Shown here: positions 53,843 to 64,000 of the stretch, piece by piece
Layout of the letters: each line of letters begins with the position of its first letter
Position numbering within the stretch: the stretch's first letter is position 1
Source of the DNA: Buxus sempervirens
Taxonomy: Eukaryota; Streptophyta; Magnoliopsida; Buxales; Buxaceae
Assembly (NCBI GenBank): GCA_947561395.2
Contig: OX387192.1
Coordinates: forward strand, 5,456,001 to 5,520,000
Direction: 5' to 3'
Length of the DNA stretch: 64,000 nt
Program-made: the position numbers and the translations under genes
The notes under the pieces: generated by a model
What the model was told of the DNA's origin: nothing
Seen by the model: the letters and a program-made list of their open reading frames with translations, nothing else
The model's database searches: none

Positions 53843-56800
53843 CAGTAATTTCTTAAAATGGAAAGTAGACAGCATGTCTTTTTCAGTGTTTTTTGTAAAC
53901 AATTTCCCTGGGAAAATTATCAGATTCCAGGCTCCTAACTGGGATTTGAGGAGTGCAGTGTTTCGATGTGATTACACAACAGGGACAATCTCTCACTGCA
54001 AGGGTTGATCCTAGTTTCGCCATGGAATTCAACCTTCTGTAATGGTGGTACCCTTACTGTGAAGATTAATAACAAAGGAAATCTAAATTAGCTATTCCAA
54101 GGTCTTCATAACAACATAATGTGCCTTCTATATAGCTTTCTATGCGTTTTGTATGGAAAATGACAAAGCGTTTTCACAACAGAATGCAACTCAAAATTGA
54201 CCGTATACAACTTTCTAAATTTTACTTTGGTTTTGCAGGACTCTCTTTTCGAATTTGAATCCTTGCCTTAGTATTGAAAAACCTCATAGTTTTTTCAAAC
54301 GCAATAAAAACAAACTTCTATCAAGAAACGTTCGAAGATGTGTAAGAAAGTGATAATATGGACAGACACAGCCTTCCAATGCTCCAAATGGATGCCGCAA
54401 TTTTTAATTTCTCCTCCTAGACTTTGAACGAATGAAGCATCCTTTGACAAACTGCGTAACCAAAAGGTTCCACCATTCTGAATTTGGTTATATATCCATA
54501 AATTGCAGGTGTGGAACAGTAATGAAACAGCTTGTATCTACTTGTTCGCTAAAACTAAAGTTCCCAGGAGGGCCTTGAGCAATTGAGAAAGTTGTTCGCT
54601 TAACGCCATTACAGCCATAAAATGTTTTTGGTTTTTCCTTTGTTAGGGTTTACTGTTATAGGCGATCAGTTCATGTTTTATCTGGCCCAACACATTTGAG
54701 TGAGTGAAACTGGCTGTTGAGAATCATATGGTTTAGATACAAACTGGGTGATCCTTTGCATTAATGTTAGCATGTTATAAGAAAACAAATTTTTGGTATG
54801 TAGCGTTTTAAAATGCTTAGGATCACAGAAAAAGGAAATTACAGCCGAAATTGATGCTGCTAGATTAATTTCAGCCCACCACTTCAATACAGGAAGAATA
54901 TAACTTGAATCTGGCACCACAAAAGCACATCATCACCTTGGTGATTTTATATTATTAAGGAAGAATCTTACGATCTGATTGTCAACCTCTAAGATGGTAA
55001 TCACCGTTATATCTGAATTGGGTTCTTTGTCCGTAGTTTCGCTGATGCTTCAATCTTTTAAGATTCGCAAACCTTAGGCGTCATTTCCTGTCGTGCTGAA
55101 GGTAAATATTTCCATTTTTCTGGGTAACTGATGTAACCCTTAATGACGTTAAGACTACCCTACAATAATGTGGAATCTCGTGCTTTTGTTTTCTGGGTCT
55201 AATGAGGCTGTGTCTCTCAATTGATGGCGGTAGTAGCAACCAATCTATCTGCGTTGAACTGGAACGTATTGGTTCAAAGAGATACGTGAAACTTTAAACT
55301 GTAGTTGTTAACAGCAATTCTTGGGTTTGAATGAGTTTACTGCCTTCTTGAGTCGGAGTCTTGCAATTGTTTGTCAAATTGTCAATGCCAAGTTGTTCCG
55401 TTCGATGATGCCATCCAATTCACATGACCCATGATATCTATTGATTCTACGCAGATGATTGGTCGTGTTATGGGTCCTTAGGATAATAACAAAGGGATAA
55501 GAGTAACAGGATACATAGATGCAATGAAGCGGTCCCATGTAGATTTTACCTGATAGTTCAAAGGTGGGAATTGGGTGTATAAACCCTTTAGCGCTGTGAA
55601 TTGCTGTTGGGTTCATTGATTGCGCTTGATATTTCTCCAATTTGATAATTAAGTTGGGCTGCTGCTGATGTTCATAATTGAGTACCAAAATGGAAATGGG
55701 TGTCATATGTCTGTAAATTTGGAATGTTTCACCGATTCTGCATGTACGTGACGAAATGTTATCGTCACAAGACTCACAACCTCTTATTGTCGAGCTCACA
55801 AATGACCTGTGAAAAAGGCTTTTTGGCTCTCTCTATATCTAATATTACAAAGCATACGAATTTGTTCAAAGTCTTTAACGTTGCGCTTGCTCTAATGGTT
55901 CTCTTTTCCATCGTCTCGAATGTGTGTAGGTTTGTTCGAGTGACGTGACTCAACAAAAGACGCCGCTTTAGCTCTTTCTCAATTCGAGACCTGATGGGAT
56001 ACTCCCTTTTCTGTATCTGCTTCTGCTTCTTATCCGTCTTGGCTGGAATACTTTCGACGTGTTTTTTTCCCGTTTATCTTCCAGCACCTTTTTTTTTTTT
56101 TTTTTTTCTATTTTGGTAGATGGATCTTTTGGATCATCTGTAAGCCATTAACTTTGTTTCACATTTGTGTTCGAATGTGATCTGTATATAGACTTGTATG
56201 CTTGTTATGTCAGTTTTGGATTATTGTAACGAGAACCATTTGTGTAAGGTTGGATGATCATGATTCAAATGAACCAATCAATATAAGCAGTATACCTAAC
56301 CATGGACGATTTGACTAGTAAAATTAATGAAGTAACCATTAGAATCTTCATTCACAACCTGGTAAGCTTGATTCGGAGATCAGCTCAATGGATTTTTACA
56401 AACAAACAAACAAAAAAAAAAAAAAAAGAAGAAGAAGAAAGGAGAAGCTCGATGGACCTGCTAAAAGACGGAGAAAGCGTACGCACAATGCCATAAGGAT
56501 GTTAGAACATGTCATTTTGTTACGGCCATAAGCCTTTATAACATCCGCATTGTTTGTGCACTTCAATGGCCCTCATTTTGCTTGTGTGCCCCAACGTGCC
56601 TTTTCAAGTCACCCGGAGACTATTTGGTAACGTTTAACAAAAATCTTTTCAATTTTTCGTTAGTTTTTTTTTAAATGAGCAAAGATAAAACCCATTTGTT
56701 GATATCTCCGTTTTAAATCAGCAAAAGGCGTTTGGTATTTGGTAAGTCTAATGATCATAATTGGTTTGTGTTGATGGCAGTCGTGAACTTCTATATAATA

Positions 56801-58075
56801 GCGGTGTCGGTTATAGCAGTGTTGTGATGGTGGTTTTGTAATGGTGGTGGCGGTGGTAACAGTGTTAAGTGATAAAAATTGTGTTAATGGTGTAGTGATG
56901 GTGTTGAAATGACAGTAACGGTGTAGTGGTGGGAGTGGTAATATTATTGATTGTATGGTGAAAGTAGTGGTGTTGGTGGTGGTGGTGGTGGAAAATGTAA
57001 ATGAAGCTAAGTGTTTTGATTAATCAAACAAGCAAGTGAAGCAACTATAAAAAATTCCAAAAAAATTAGAAAATGATTTTATGTTTCTTAAATTTGAAAC
57101 TTTCAGCTTGGGCTATTTTTGTTGTTTCATAGTGAAGCTGGGTTATCATGCAATAATAATTTGAGATACGCTCTTTTACCAAAGTTCCTTTGAAGAACTT
57201 CCCACTTCACTGTAAGTAGTTTGTGAATGCTCTAAAATCTAAGAGGGTGTTTGGTAATGCTTTCTATAAAAGCAATTTGTTTTACCTATAAACTAACCCA
57301 AAATCTCCAAAACTTATCAGTTGGAGTAATAACAGAGCTGCAGTTTCTATTGTTTACAGGCCTTCAGATCAACCCCTTGGTGTTCCAAACTCATGTTGCA
57401 TGGTTTCAATCATCTATCAATGGCGAAAATTAGCCTTTTGTAAGGTGGGAGACTAAGTTTGGACAATTCTCTGTACCTTTAATCTAGATTTTCAATCGTT
57501 GCCATTAAAACCCCAAACCAGGCTCTGAGCATTGGATCCCAACTTTACTTAAAAACCGAAGACCGCCTTGGATTTCTGCTTTGCTTGTGAGGAAGAGAGA
57601 GCGTTGTGAAGAAGATATCTACTGGAAGTATCAAGGAAATAAGCTACAAATAATTACAAAAATGCCATCGAAAATGGTAAAATTTGATTTGCTGTTTAAA
57701 ACTGAAATTTTCCGTTTTCAAGAAACTATTTTCCAAAACGTTTCCAAACAGCCTCTAAATATTTCTATTTATTTTGCAAAAGATCTTACGGTTCCATCAT
57801 CTATTATTATCCTTTATTTGAATTCTGAAATTAAAAAAAAAAAATCTTCAACATATTTCTTTACATCATTAATATAAAAAATTTATGATTTTTTTGAATT
57901 GAGTTTGCCATTGGTCTCATGGATATCCAAGGTGAGATCAATGAAAGAATCGAAATCCTTAATGCACTTAAATAGTCAATGGGAAGACACAAAGTGGGTG
58001 TGCAATCCCAATAATGAAAAGGACCTTTGCCAACCATTAAAAATTTATTCTACAGTTAACTTGTTGGCCAAGGGA
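53843..58075. other. Intergenic, no certain gene; GTG-rich stretch near 56770-56995
   Basis: Short frames on both strands (for instance around 55374-55799) lack known domains. A T-run lies near 56089-56108. The region 56770-56995 is rich in GGTGGTG words and carries a (GGT)n microsatellite near 56965-56990. AATAAA words such as the one at 54303 could end an FPA transcript if the 3' UTR extends this far. Confidence 0.5.
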
Positions 58076-58588
58076 TAATTACAATTTACCCCTTAAGGTT
58101 TTAGACAATTCCAATTTTTTGAAACACTAGTCTACCACCTTCAGGTTTCTTGTAGGTAAGAGTCTCCCCATTTAAAGGTTTGATCATTCTGTGTTGATTA
58201 GATGGCAAGAGATAAAATATATACTAACAAATTTGCCCCTTTTATCATAGATTATTGAAAATTAAACACCAAGAATACCTTGCACTGCGTTGGTTTTATG
58301 TTCACAACATTGGCTCAAATGAAAGAGTATATATATATATATATGCATGTATGACCTAAGGGCATTATTGGTACTCAAGGTATAAATAAAGCCTTTTTCA
58401 CTTTTAAATGCAAATAATGAGAGGGTAAATTTGCCAATTAACATGTTCTTTGTCATAATTTTAAGGTCAAACCTCTAAAAGGGTAGATTGTTACATGCAA
58501 AAAACCTCAAGGTGGTAGATTGGTATTTTAGAAACCTCAGGCAAGGAAACTAGGACTATTGAAAACCACAACGGGTAAATGGTAAGTA
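58076..58588. mobile_element. MITE with ~115-bp terminal inverted repeats
   Basis: The left arm 58076-58194 (AATTTACCCCTTAAGG, GTCTACCACCTTCAGGTTTC, AAAGGTTTGA) is the imperfect reverse complement of 58465-58588 (TCAAACCTCTAAAAGGG, GAGGTTTTTTGC-type inverse, GGTAAATGGTAAG). Between them are about 270 bp of AT-rich DNA with a (TA)n run at 58328-58345. There is no coding capacity. Family not assigned; target duplication not resolved. Confidence 0.7.
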
Positions 58589-60929
58589 TACCTTAAAAAA
58601 AGGGTACACAGTAAAGATCAAAGAGTTGGACTGGTCCACATGCCTTTTACACACTCGCATGGACCAAACATATCAACTTGGTTTTAGTCATAGCCATGGG
58701 CTTGTGGGTTGTGGGTTATACATGCATTAATGTCTTTTGGACATTTTAATATTTTTATTTCAAGCCCAAATTTGAATCATGAAAAGTTGTGATTGTTGAA
58801 CAAAAAGATGAAACAAGAAGTTTCTTTAAAAACAATCACCATCTTCTCCCTCTTATGCTCCTCCCTCGGCTTGCCATGTCCAATCTTTGAGATCAAAATG
58901 CTAACATTCCCTTGCTACTACAAGATACTTTGGATTAGGCAAATGAAGTAACATAATTTAAACCTCAAAGAAGCTACCTGTCGTGGTCCGAGGTTTGTAA
59001 AATCGCTGCATCCATTTCAGCAAATGAAATAAAAATGCCCTAAAAATAAGGATGAGCTCTCATATATTAGGAATACCAGAGAAGGGGCGCTAACGGTAAT
59101 TAACTTGCTGATAGCTTCTAATGAATATCAACAGCCTGACTCAGCTCCAGCTTCCAATGTGCTAAGGAATATCCTGCTGATTTGAGGGAAACTATAAATC
59201 TCTTGATTTTATCTCCAGCTTCTTGCAAAATCAGTTTGAGCAGATAGATCTGTTATTAGCCAAGGAAAATCCTGTTTACAACATCAACAGGCAAAGCATA
59301 TGCTGGGTCTATGGCTTTCAGTCCAGGATATTCAAGAAGTGAAAGGCCTGCATGAACACCAAACAAGAAATTAGAAAAGAAATAATGAAACAAAAAGAAG
59401 AAGAAGAAAACCAAACCCCCATCAAGCAATCACACTCATCTCGACCTGTAAACAAACATTCCCAGAACCTCACTCACTCCCCGGTCAATCCATCTCCATA
59501 GACTTGATCACTTATCACCCTTAGACATCGTCTTTAAGAGTTTGAATCTTCAACCCTCTTCCTTAAACGCAGCCATCTATCTGTACAAAGATATCGCTAC
59601 AGTAATTACCAGTCGCAAACCCATATCCAGTATCTCCCTTGACCCACCTTGTTGTGCATAGGAAGGGATCAATTCTTACTGGAGAAAATCAATGCAATAG
59701 AAATGATGACACTGCAGTTTCTAGTGGAGAATGGCAACAGGTTCGGCATCAAATACAGTTCATTGAATCGTGTTTATGGAATCAAGAAACCATTGAGTGG
59801 ATTGGAACTACTACCAATTTGGGGTGAAAAGTGGATGATTTTCAAGAAACTATCAAACCAAAATGGATGTACCTGATTGAGGAAAAAAAAAACAAGAAAG
59901 CAGAACATTCATTCATCCTAGAGTTTTCTCTATCCAAAGTCTATTGATGAGGCCACATCTGCCAGAGAGCAAGAAACATATCGCCATTGAGAATTTTCTT
60001 AACCAAAATGACTGAATCTGCTACCTAGAGATCAGATCTTTTTCAACTCTGATGACAGGAGTCATCATCTTATTGTATCGAAAAAGTGATACAGGCAAAT
60101 TATCATTTAGAGATGGTCATTACCAAAAATTATAATCCACTCACTTGAAAAAGCAATCAGGGAGAAGGAGAGTTTGGCAGTGCCTGCTCTGACTATAGAT
60201 GACAGCCAGTTTATTCACAGCTAAAGGGTGGGCAAGAAGTTGTGGCAGATTATTTCACAGCCCATTCTCCTGCCTATCCCTGCAGAAGAATCAATATTTT
60301 TGCCTTCAACCCAGAGAGTGATGGACCACTTTGGAGTTATGAGGTCCTTCCCATTAGGAAACAAAGAATATGCTCAACTCAGGTAATTGTCAGAAGTAAA
60401 ATTTACTATGTTGTACCAAGGTACATAGGTTCACATGAAAAGACTGCCACCTATGTGGTCAACCAGGTATTGGAGCGATTGGAGATACTTGCAGAGGATT
60501 GTTGATAGGGAAGTACAAGGGAGGAGGGTTTATCGCTAGAAATGGCAAGCCTCAAGGTGCTAAAACAAATCCCATGAGAATTCCACAAGTGGTCACAACA
60601 AGCTTCAAGGAATTTACAAGTGTGCAGAAATTTAAGGTGCTGGTATTATATCTCCAACGAGAGAAGCACATGAATCAGGTCGTTTGGAGATTGAAATTGA
60701 TCAATTAATATAACAGGACCTGATCAAAGCAGTCCTGATAGAGTTTATTAGGTGGCTTCCTCCTCAGGATTTATTTCTCTATGAAGGACACATATAATTA
60801 AATTAGGGTGACTTTTCCCAAGGTCTCTTAGAAAAGTCTGGTAAGGTTTACACAGCATATCCCCGTGCTTGCCTTCACTCTTAGGATGACACGAAAGGCT
60901 CCTCACCTAAGATAGATTAGTGCGACTCA
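58589..60929. other. Intergenic, no recognised gene
   Basis: Open frames at 59649-59876 and 60242-60505 have no domain I recognise and no splice context that supports them. The 60242 frame (ADYFTAHSPAYPCRRIN...) could be a TE remnant. Confidence 0.45.
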
Positions 60930-61260
60930 ACATATTAAACAGATCAAGGAGCGTTTCTGCCAATCAAATCCGGAAAGCCTTTTTTTTGTTTTTTATAATA
61001 GCAAATCCGGAAAGCCTAGATCACATATTTTTTCAATGCCCTTTCAATTGCAAAATTTGGAAAACCATTCTTAGAATTCACTGCATCTCAAGAAGCATCG
61101 GTGACTGGTCTACTGAACTTACTTGGCGCACCAGAATTTCAAAGGAAAAGATCTATGTTCAAAGCTTAAAAAAAATGCTTTGCAGAAACTATATATCATA
61201 CTTGGCATGAGAGAAATAACAGAATTTTTTAAACCAATTTTTTCCTTTTTGGTTGAATTT
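60930..61260 (+). pseudogene. L1 LINE zf-RVT fragment
   Basis: The encoded NPESLDHIFFQCPFNCKIWK matches the zinc-binding C-terminal part of plant LINE ORF2. It is followed at 61200 by a TWHERNNRIF-type stretch. The copy is a short remnant with interruptions, unlike the longer LINE at 22977-33147. Confidence 0.65.
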
Positions 61261-61436
61261 TCAAATCAAGTTTACTCCACATGAAGTGCTGGTTCAACTG
61301 ATAGTCATGGATACCCAATTCAAGCTCCAATACTTTGAAGGAAAGGTGAAGAATACTCTCCTCAACAGAGACATTTGTCATAAAATTGGCGATTATATCC
61401 CAACTTTATCTAGTATTTGATGTACTTGTGATAGAG

Positions 61437-62398
61437 CTAGGATGTATACCTACTACCTAGCTGGTCTCTTTTCATTTTGGCCGATTTAGCTATAGATTCC
61501 TTTTGAATGATCCAAGTCAAAATCATGTATACCCAGTCTGGGGATAAGAATCTGTGTGTGCTCAGACTGCTATATATGTGCGTTATCTGTTACCAATTTA
61601 CGTTCCCATCACTTATTCCACTTGTCATTCATAGCTTGGCCCCCTACCATTGCTGTTACCTTCTGATGGGTGAGACCTGGATGGCTGAGCCTTCGAGATA
61701 GCTCTATAGGCATCTCTGGTTGGGCTCCACAGTATGGGAATTTGAATTTAAATTGGTAGGAAATAGTCTAACTGCATAGGCTTGGGTGATTGACATCTGT
61801 CAGCCCTCACCTAGCCTCCTGGCCCATCAAAGATTGATGCTGTTCATTAATTTTGATACATGGCACCTTTTGCACCATCTTAGAATGAATGTGAGGGAAG
61901 AGTAGAAAGATCACCATTGAAGATATTCTAGTGTGATCAGTTGTTGCCAAAATAAGTGAAAAGATAAAAAGATAATAGGCTAGGATGGTTTAGGCATGTA
62001 AAGCAAATACTTTGATAGGCAGCCGTGAGAAGGTGGGGGAATGTAATTGTTGAAAGATATAAAAAGGGCAAGGGGAAGACCAAAAGAAAAAACACAAATG
62101 GAGTCAGTGAGAAAGGATTTGAAAGTTTATAAGCTGACTAAAGATATGGATTTTGATAGACTGAGGATCAGGACACATGTTGCCAACCATTTAGTTGGGA
62201 CAAGGCTTTTTGTTTTTGGAAGGTAAGCAAAATGCATTGGCATGATGGAATTTACAAGTGATACAAAGATCAGTAAACAAATTACGAAGCCAAAATAGCT
62301 AAATCGGCCAAAATGAAAAGAGACCAGCTAGGTAGTAGGTTTACATCCTACTAGATTCCTTTTGAATGATCTAAGTCAAAATCATGTATACCCAGTCT
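61437..62398. repeat. Perfect 44-bp inverted repeat next to a 46-bp direct repeat
   Basis: Arm 61450-61493 and arm 62295-62338 are exact reverse complements (44 of 44), with weaker pairing continuing about 13 bp outward. Directly after each arm on the right side comes AGATTCCTTTTGAATGAT and CAAAATCATGTATACCCAGT, in the SAME orientation (61494-61539 and 62353-62398, one mismatch). The enclosed DNA contains an RTE LINE tail. Confidence 0.92.
61960..62215 (+). pseudogene. RTE-type LINE tail fragment
   Basis: GGCTAGGATGGTTTAGGCATG (L.WF.HV), then GGCAAGGGGAAGACCAAAAG (G.G.PK), GATTTTGATAGACTGAGGAT and CATTTAGTTGGGACAAGGC follow the RTE C-terminal order seen at 51440-51680. Frameshifts are present and the copy is dead. 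Confidence 0.6.
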
Positions 62399-64000
62399 AG
62401 GCATCATCAAACAACTTCTAGAGAGTCTGATCAGATCTGCAAAGGAAAATTTATGAATGAGATCAAGATCAGCTGATTCCCCAGAATAAAGGATTCAGAA
62501 TATTGTTGAAGCAGCCCTAGGACTTGATAGAAACAGATTCTTAAATCAAGAAATAGCAGAGTTTGCAGGGGAAGGGCAGAGAACTACAAACAAGCTTAGA
62601 GAAGAAGAACATGTCAGGCTGGTTAGCCATTATCTTGATATGGAAATCTCAACAAAATCTTCAGATGGTTAGGTTGGAAATTAAGATAAGCAAAATAAGC
62701 CAAAAAATGCAATCAATATGACTGAAAAAGATAATTACTTTGGGTAACAGAAGCATGAACCCAAAACTCATTGAACTTATTTCAAGCCTCTGCTACATAC
62801 AAACCAGCCACAGAAAGCACAAAGGTTTCTTCAGATGTGAGAGAGGCGTTCGGCAATTAAGTAAAACTATTGCAAACCATAGAGGCAGAGACGCCTTCAA
62901 AAAACGCAGAGGATGTTCACACAACCGCTGTTCAGCAATAGTCGGTCAAGAGAACATGGAGAATCAACAGTCATTAAAACCAGTGGCCACTAATGATCTG
63001 TCTATAATAATAGAAAAAAAAATTAGACCACATTGCAGAATTGGTCACTGATCAAGGTATTGAGGCTTCGGAATGGATGAAGGAGAAATCTTTACATTTC
63101 GTTAATTTTGGCTTTGAACAAATAAATTCTGGATTTATTTGCAGCAACTGAAGGAAGGTAGGTAAGACCAAGTGGGAAGGGGAACCAGCATAAATAAAAG
63201 ATAAACAGTGAGCTAGAGAACCTAATTACTGATATAAATCATTGCCGGTCAAAACTTTATGAAGATGACAATTGAGTTTTTGTCTAAAGCGGCTTTTGAG
63301 AATCGAGCACACTCTCCTTTTCTAGTATCAAAACCAGAGAAGCATGGACCTAAAGATAGTCTGGATTTAGATCCCTGAGTCTAACTGGTATTATATACAA
63401 ATCAATCTCCATAGTTCTTACATTAAGACTCGAACCAGTTATTCATGGTACCATCCGCAAGCATAAAAATGCATTGATTTGACAGTAGAAATAAGAAACA
63501 AGGTATCGTGGGCATAGTTAAAATAGGGAAAGCATATTACCACATGAACTGGAAGTTTCTTACATACCTGTTATAGAAAGTGAGTTTCAGCTTGAAGTAG
63601 AGAATATGGATAGAGACAAGCATCTCTACAGTGTCATTTTCCTAATCCAGTGAATGGTACCTGCTCAAAATTCTTAGTTTCTACGGAATTTGTTAAAAGA
63701 ATCCTGTATCTTGATTACTTTTCATTATAGTAGCCAAGACAACGATGCAGTGGACTTGCTCATATAAGTGATGTTACACTCACGATATGTGATGCTATCT
63801 GGCAACAAAAAAGGATTCTGAGATACATCTTTCATTGCTTTGAAGTAGAATCTTTTTGTGAGTAAACCTGAGAAAAAAGATATTTACAAGTTTGGGGAGA
63901 TACAAGGCCTGTGGAAATCAGCAGAGAACATAGGGATTTAGAACTAGGAGCCTTCACACTACATATTTAGGATGCCACTAGGTTCAAGTTACAAGCCAAA
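62399..64000. other. Intergenic, no gene seen
   Basis: No frame with a recognisable domain appears on either strand. The 62740-63051 frame is unsupported. No tRNA or other RNA gene was found. Confidence 0.5.

Noticed and set aside
55374-55799. 141-codon minus-strand ORF downstream of FPA
   Set aside because: The peptide has no recognisable motif and shows no coding-like bias. An overlapping plus-strand ORF exists.
60242-60505. 87-codon ORF ADYFTAHSPAYPCRR...
   Set aside because: No family recognised and no support from neighbouring exons. It could be an old TE piece, but I cannot show it.

Overview
This 64 kb window is nuclear DNA from a flowering plant. The evidence is a large Ty3/Gypsy retrotransposon of the plant-only Tat/Ogre lineage, plant L1- and RTE-type LINEs, plant mobile domain (PMD) genes and an intron-rich FPA flowering-time gene. 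The FPA protein resembles dicot FPA more than anything else I can recall. I cannot name the species.

Left third (1-20175): one very large Tat/Ogre-type element in the + orientation. Its 5' LTR lies beyond the left edge. The window shows a repeat-rich leader (1-2859), gag-protease, reverse transcriptase with two RNase H domains, integrase, then about 7 kb carrying two spliced genes on the OPPOSITE strand. Gene B (11137-12851) is DUF7745-like and gene A (13343-16010) is a PMD protein. A polypurine tract and a 2273-bp 3' LTR (17903-20175) follow. A 23-bp palindrome with TATCCGG/CCGGATA arms forms four-copy arrays with a 38-39 bp period in the leader, directly upstream of antisense gene B, and in the LTR upstream of the TATA box. 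A two-copy array lies upstream of the inferred start of antisense gene A. This shared cis-architecture is the most interesting signal in the window.

Middle (20176-33150): half of an AACCCG-rich MITE interrupted by the Tat element, about 2.5 kb of unassigned DNA, then an L1-type LINE that was itself hit twice. One hit is a Ty3-like solo LTR (23736-26029, target duplication TAGGT). The other is a solo LTR related to the Tat element (26579-28842, target duplication GAGGA). The LINE reading frame is continuous across both insertion points.

Right half: a possible small Helitron (34418-34645), then the host gene FPA (coding 35585-48690, five coding exons, 1041 aa, three RRMs plus SPOC). Its first intron is 8.7 kb and carries TE debris and a candidate early polyadenylation signal, which fits the known autoregulation of FPA. 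Downstream (48700-64000) I find no certain host gene. There are RTE and L1 fragments, a MITE, a 44-bp perfect inverted repeat next to a direct repeat, a ~150-bp tandem duplication, and a 97-nt near-perfect foldback at 53704-53800 that looks like a small-RNA precursor or a recent inverted duplication. It lies in what may be a spliced 3'-terminal exon.
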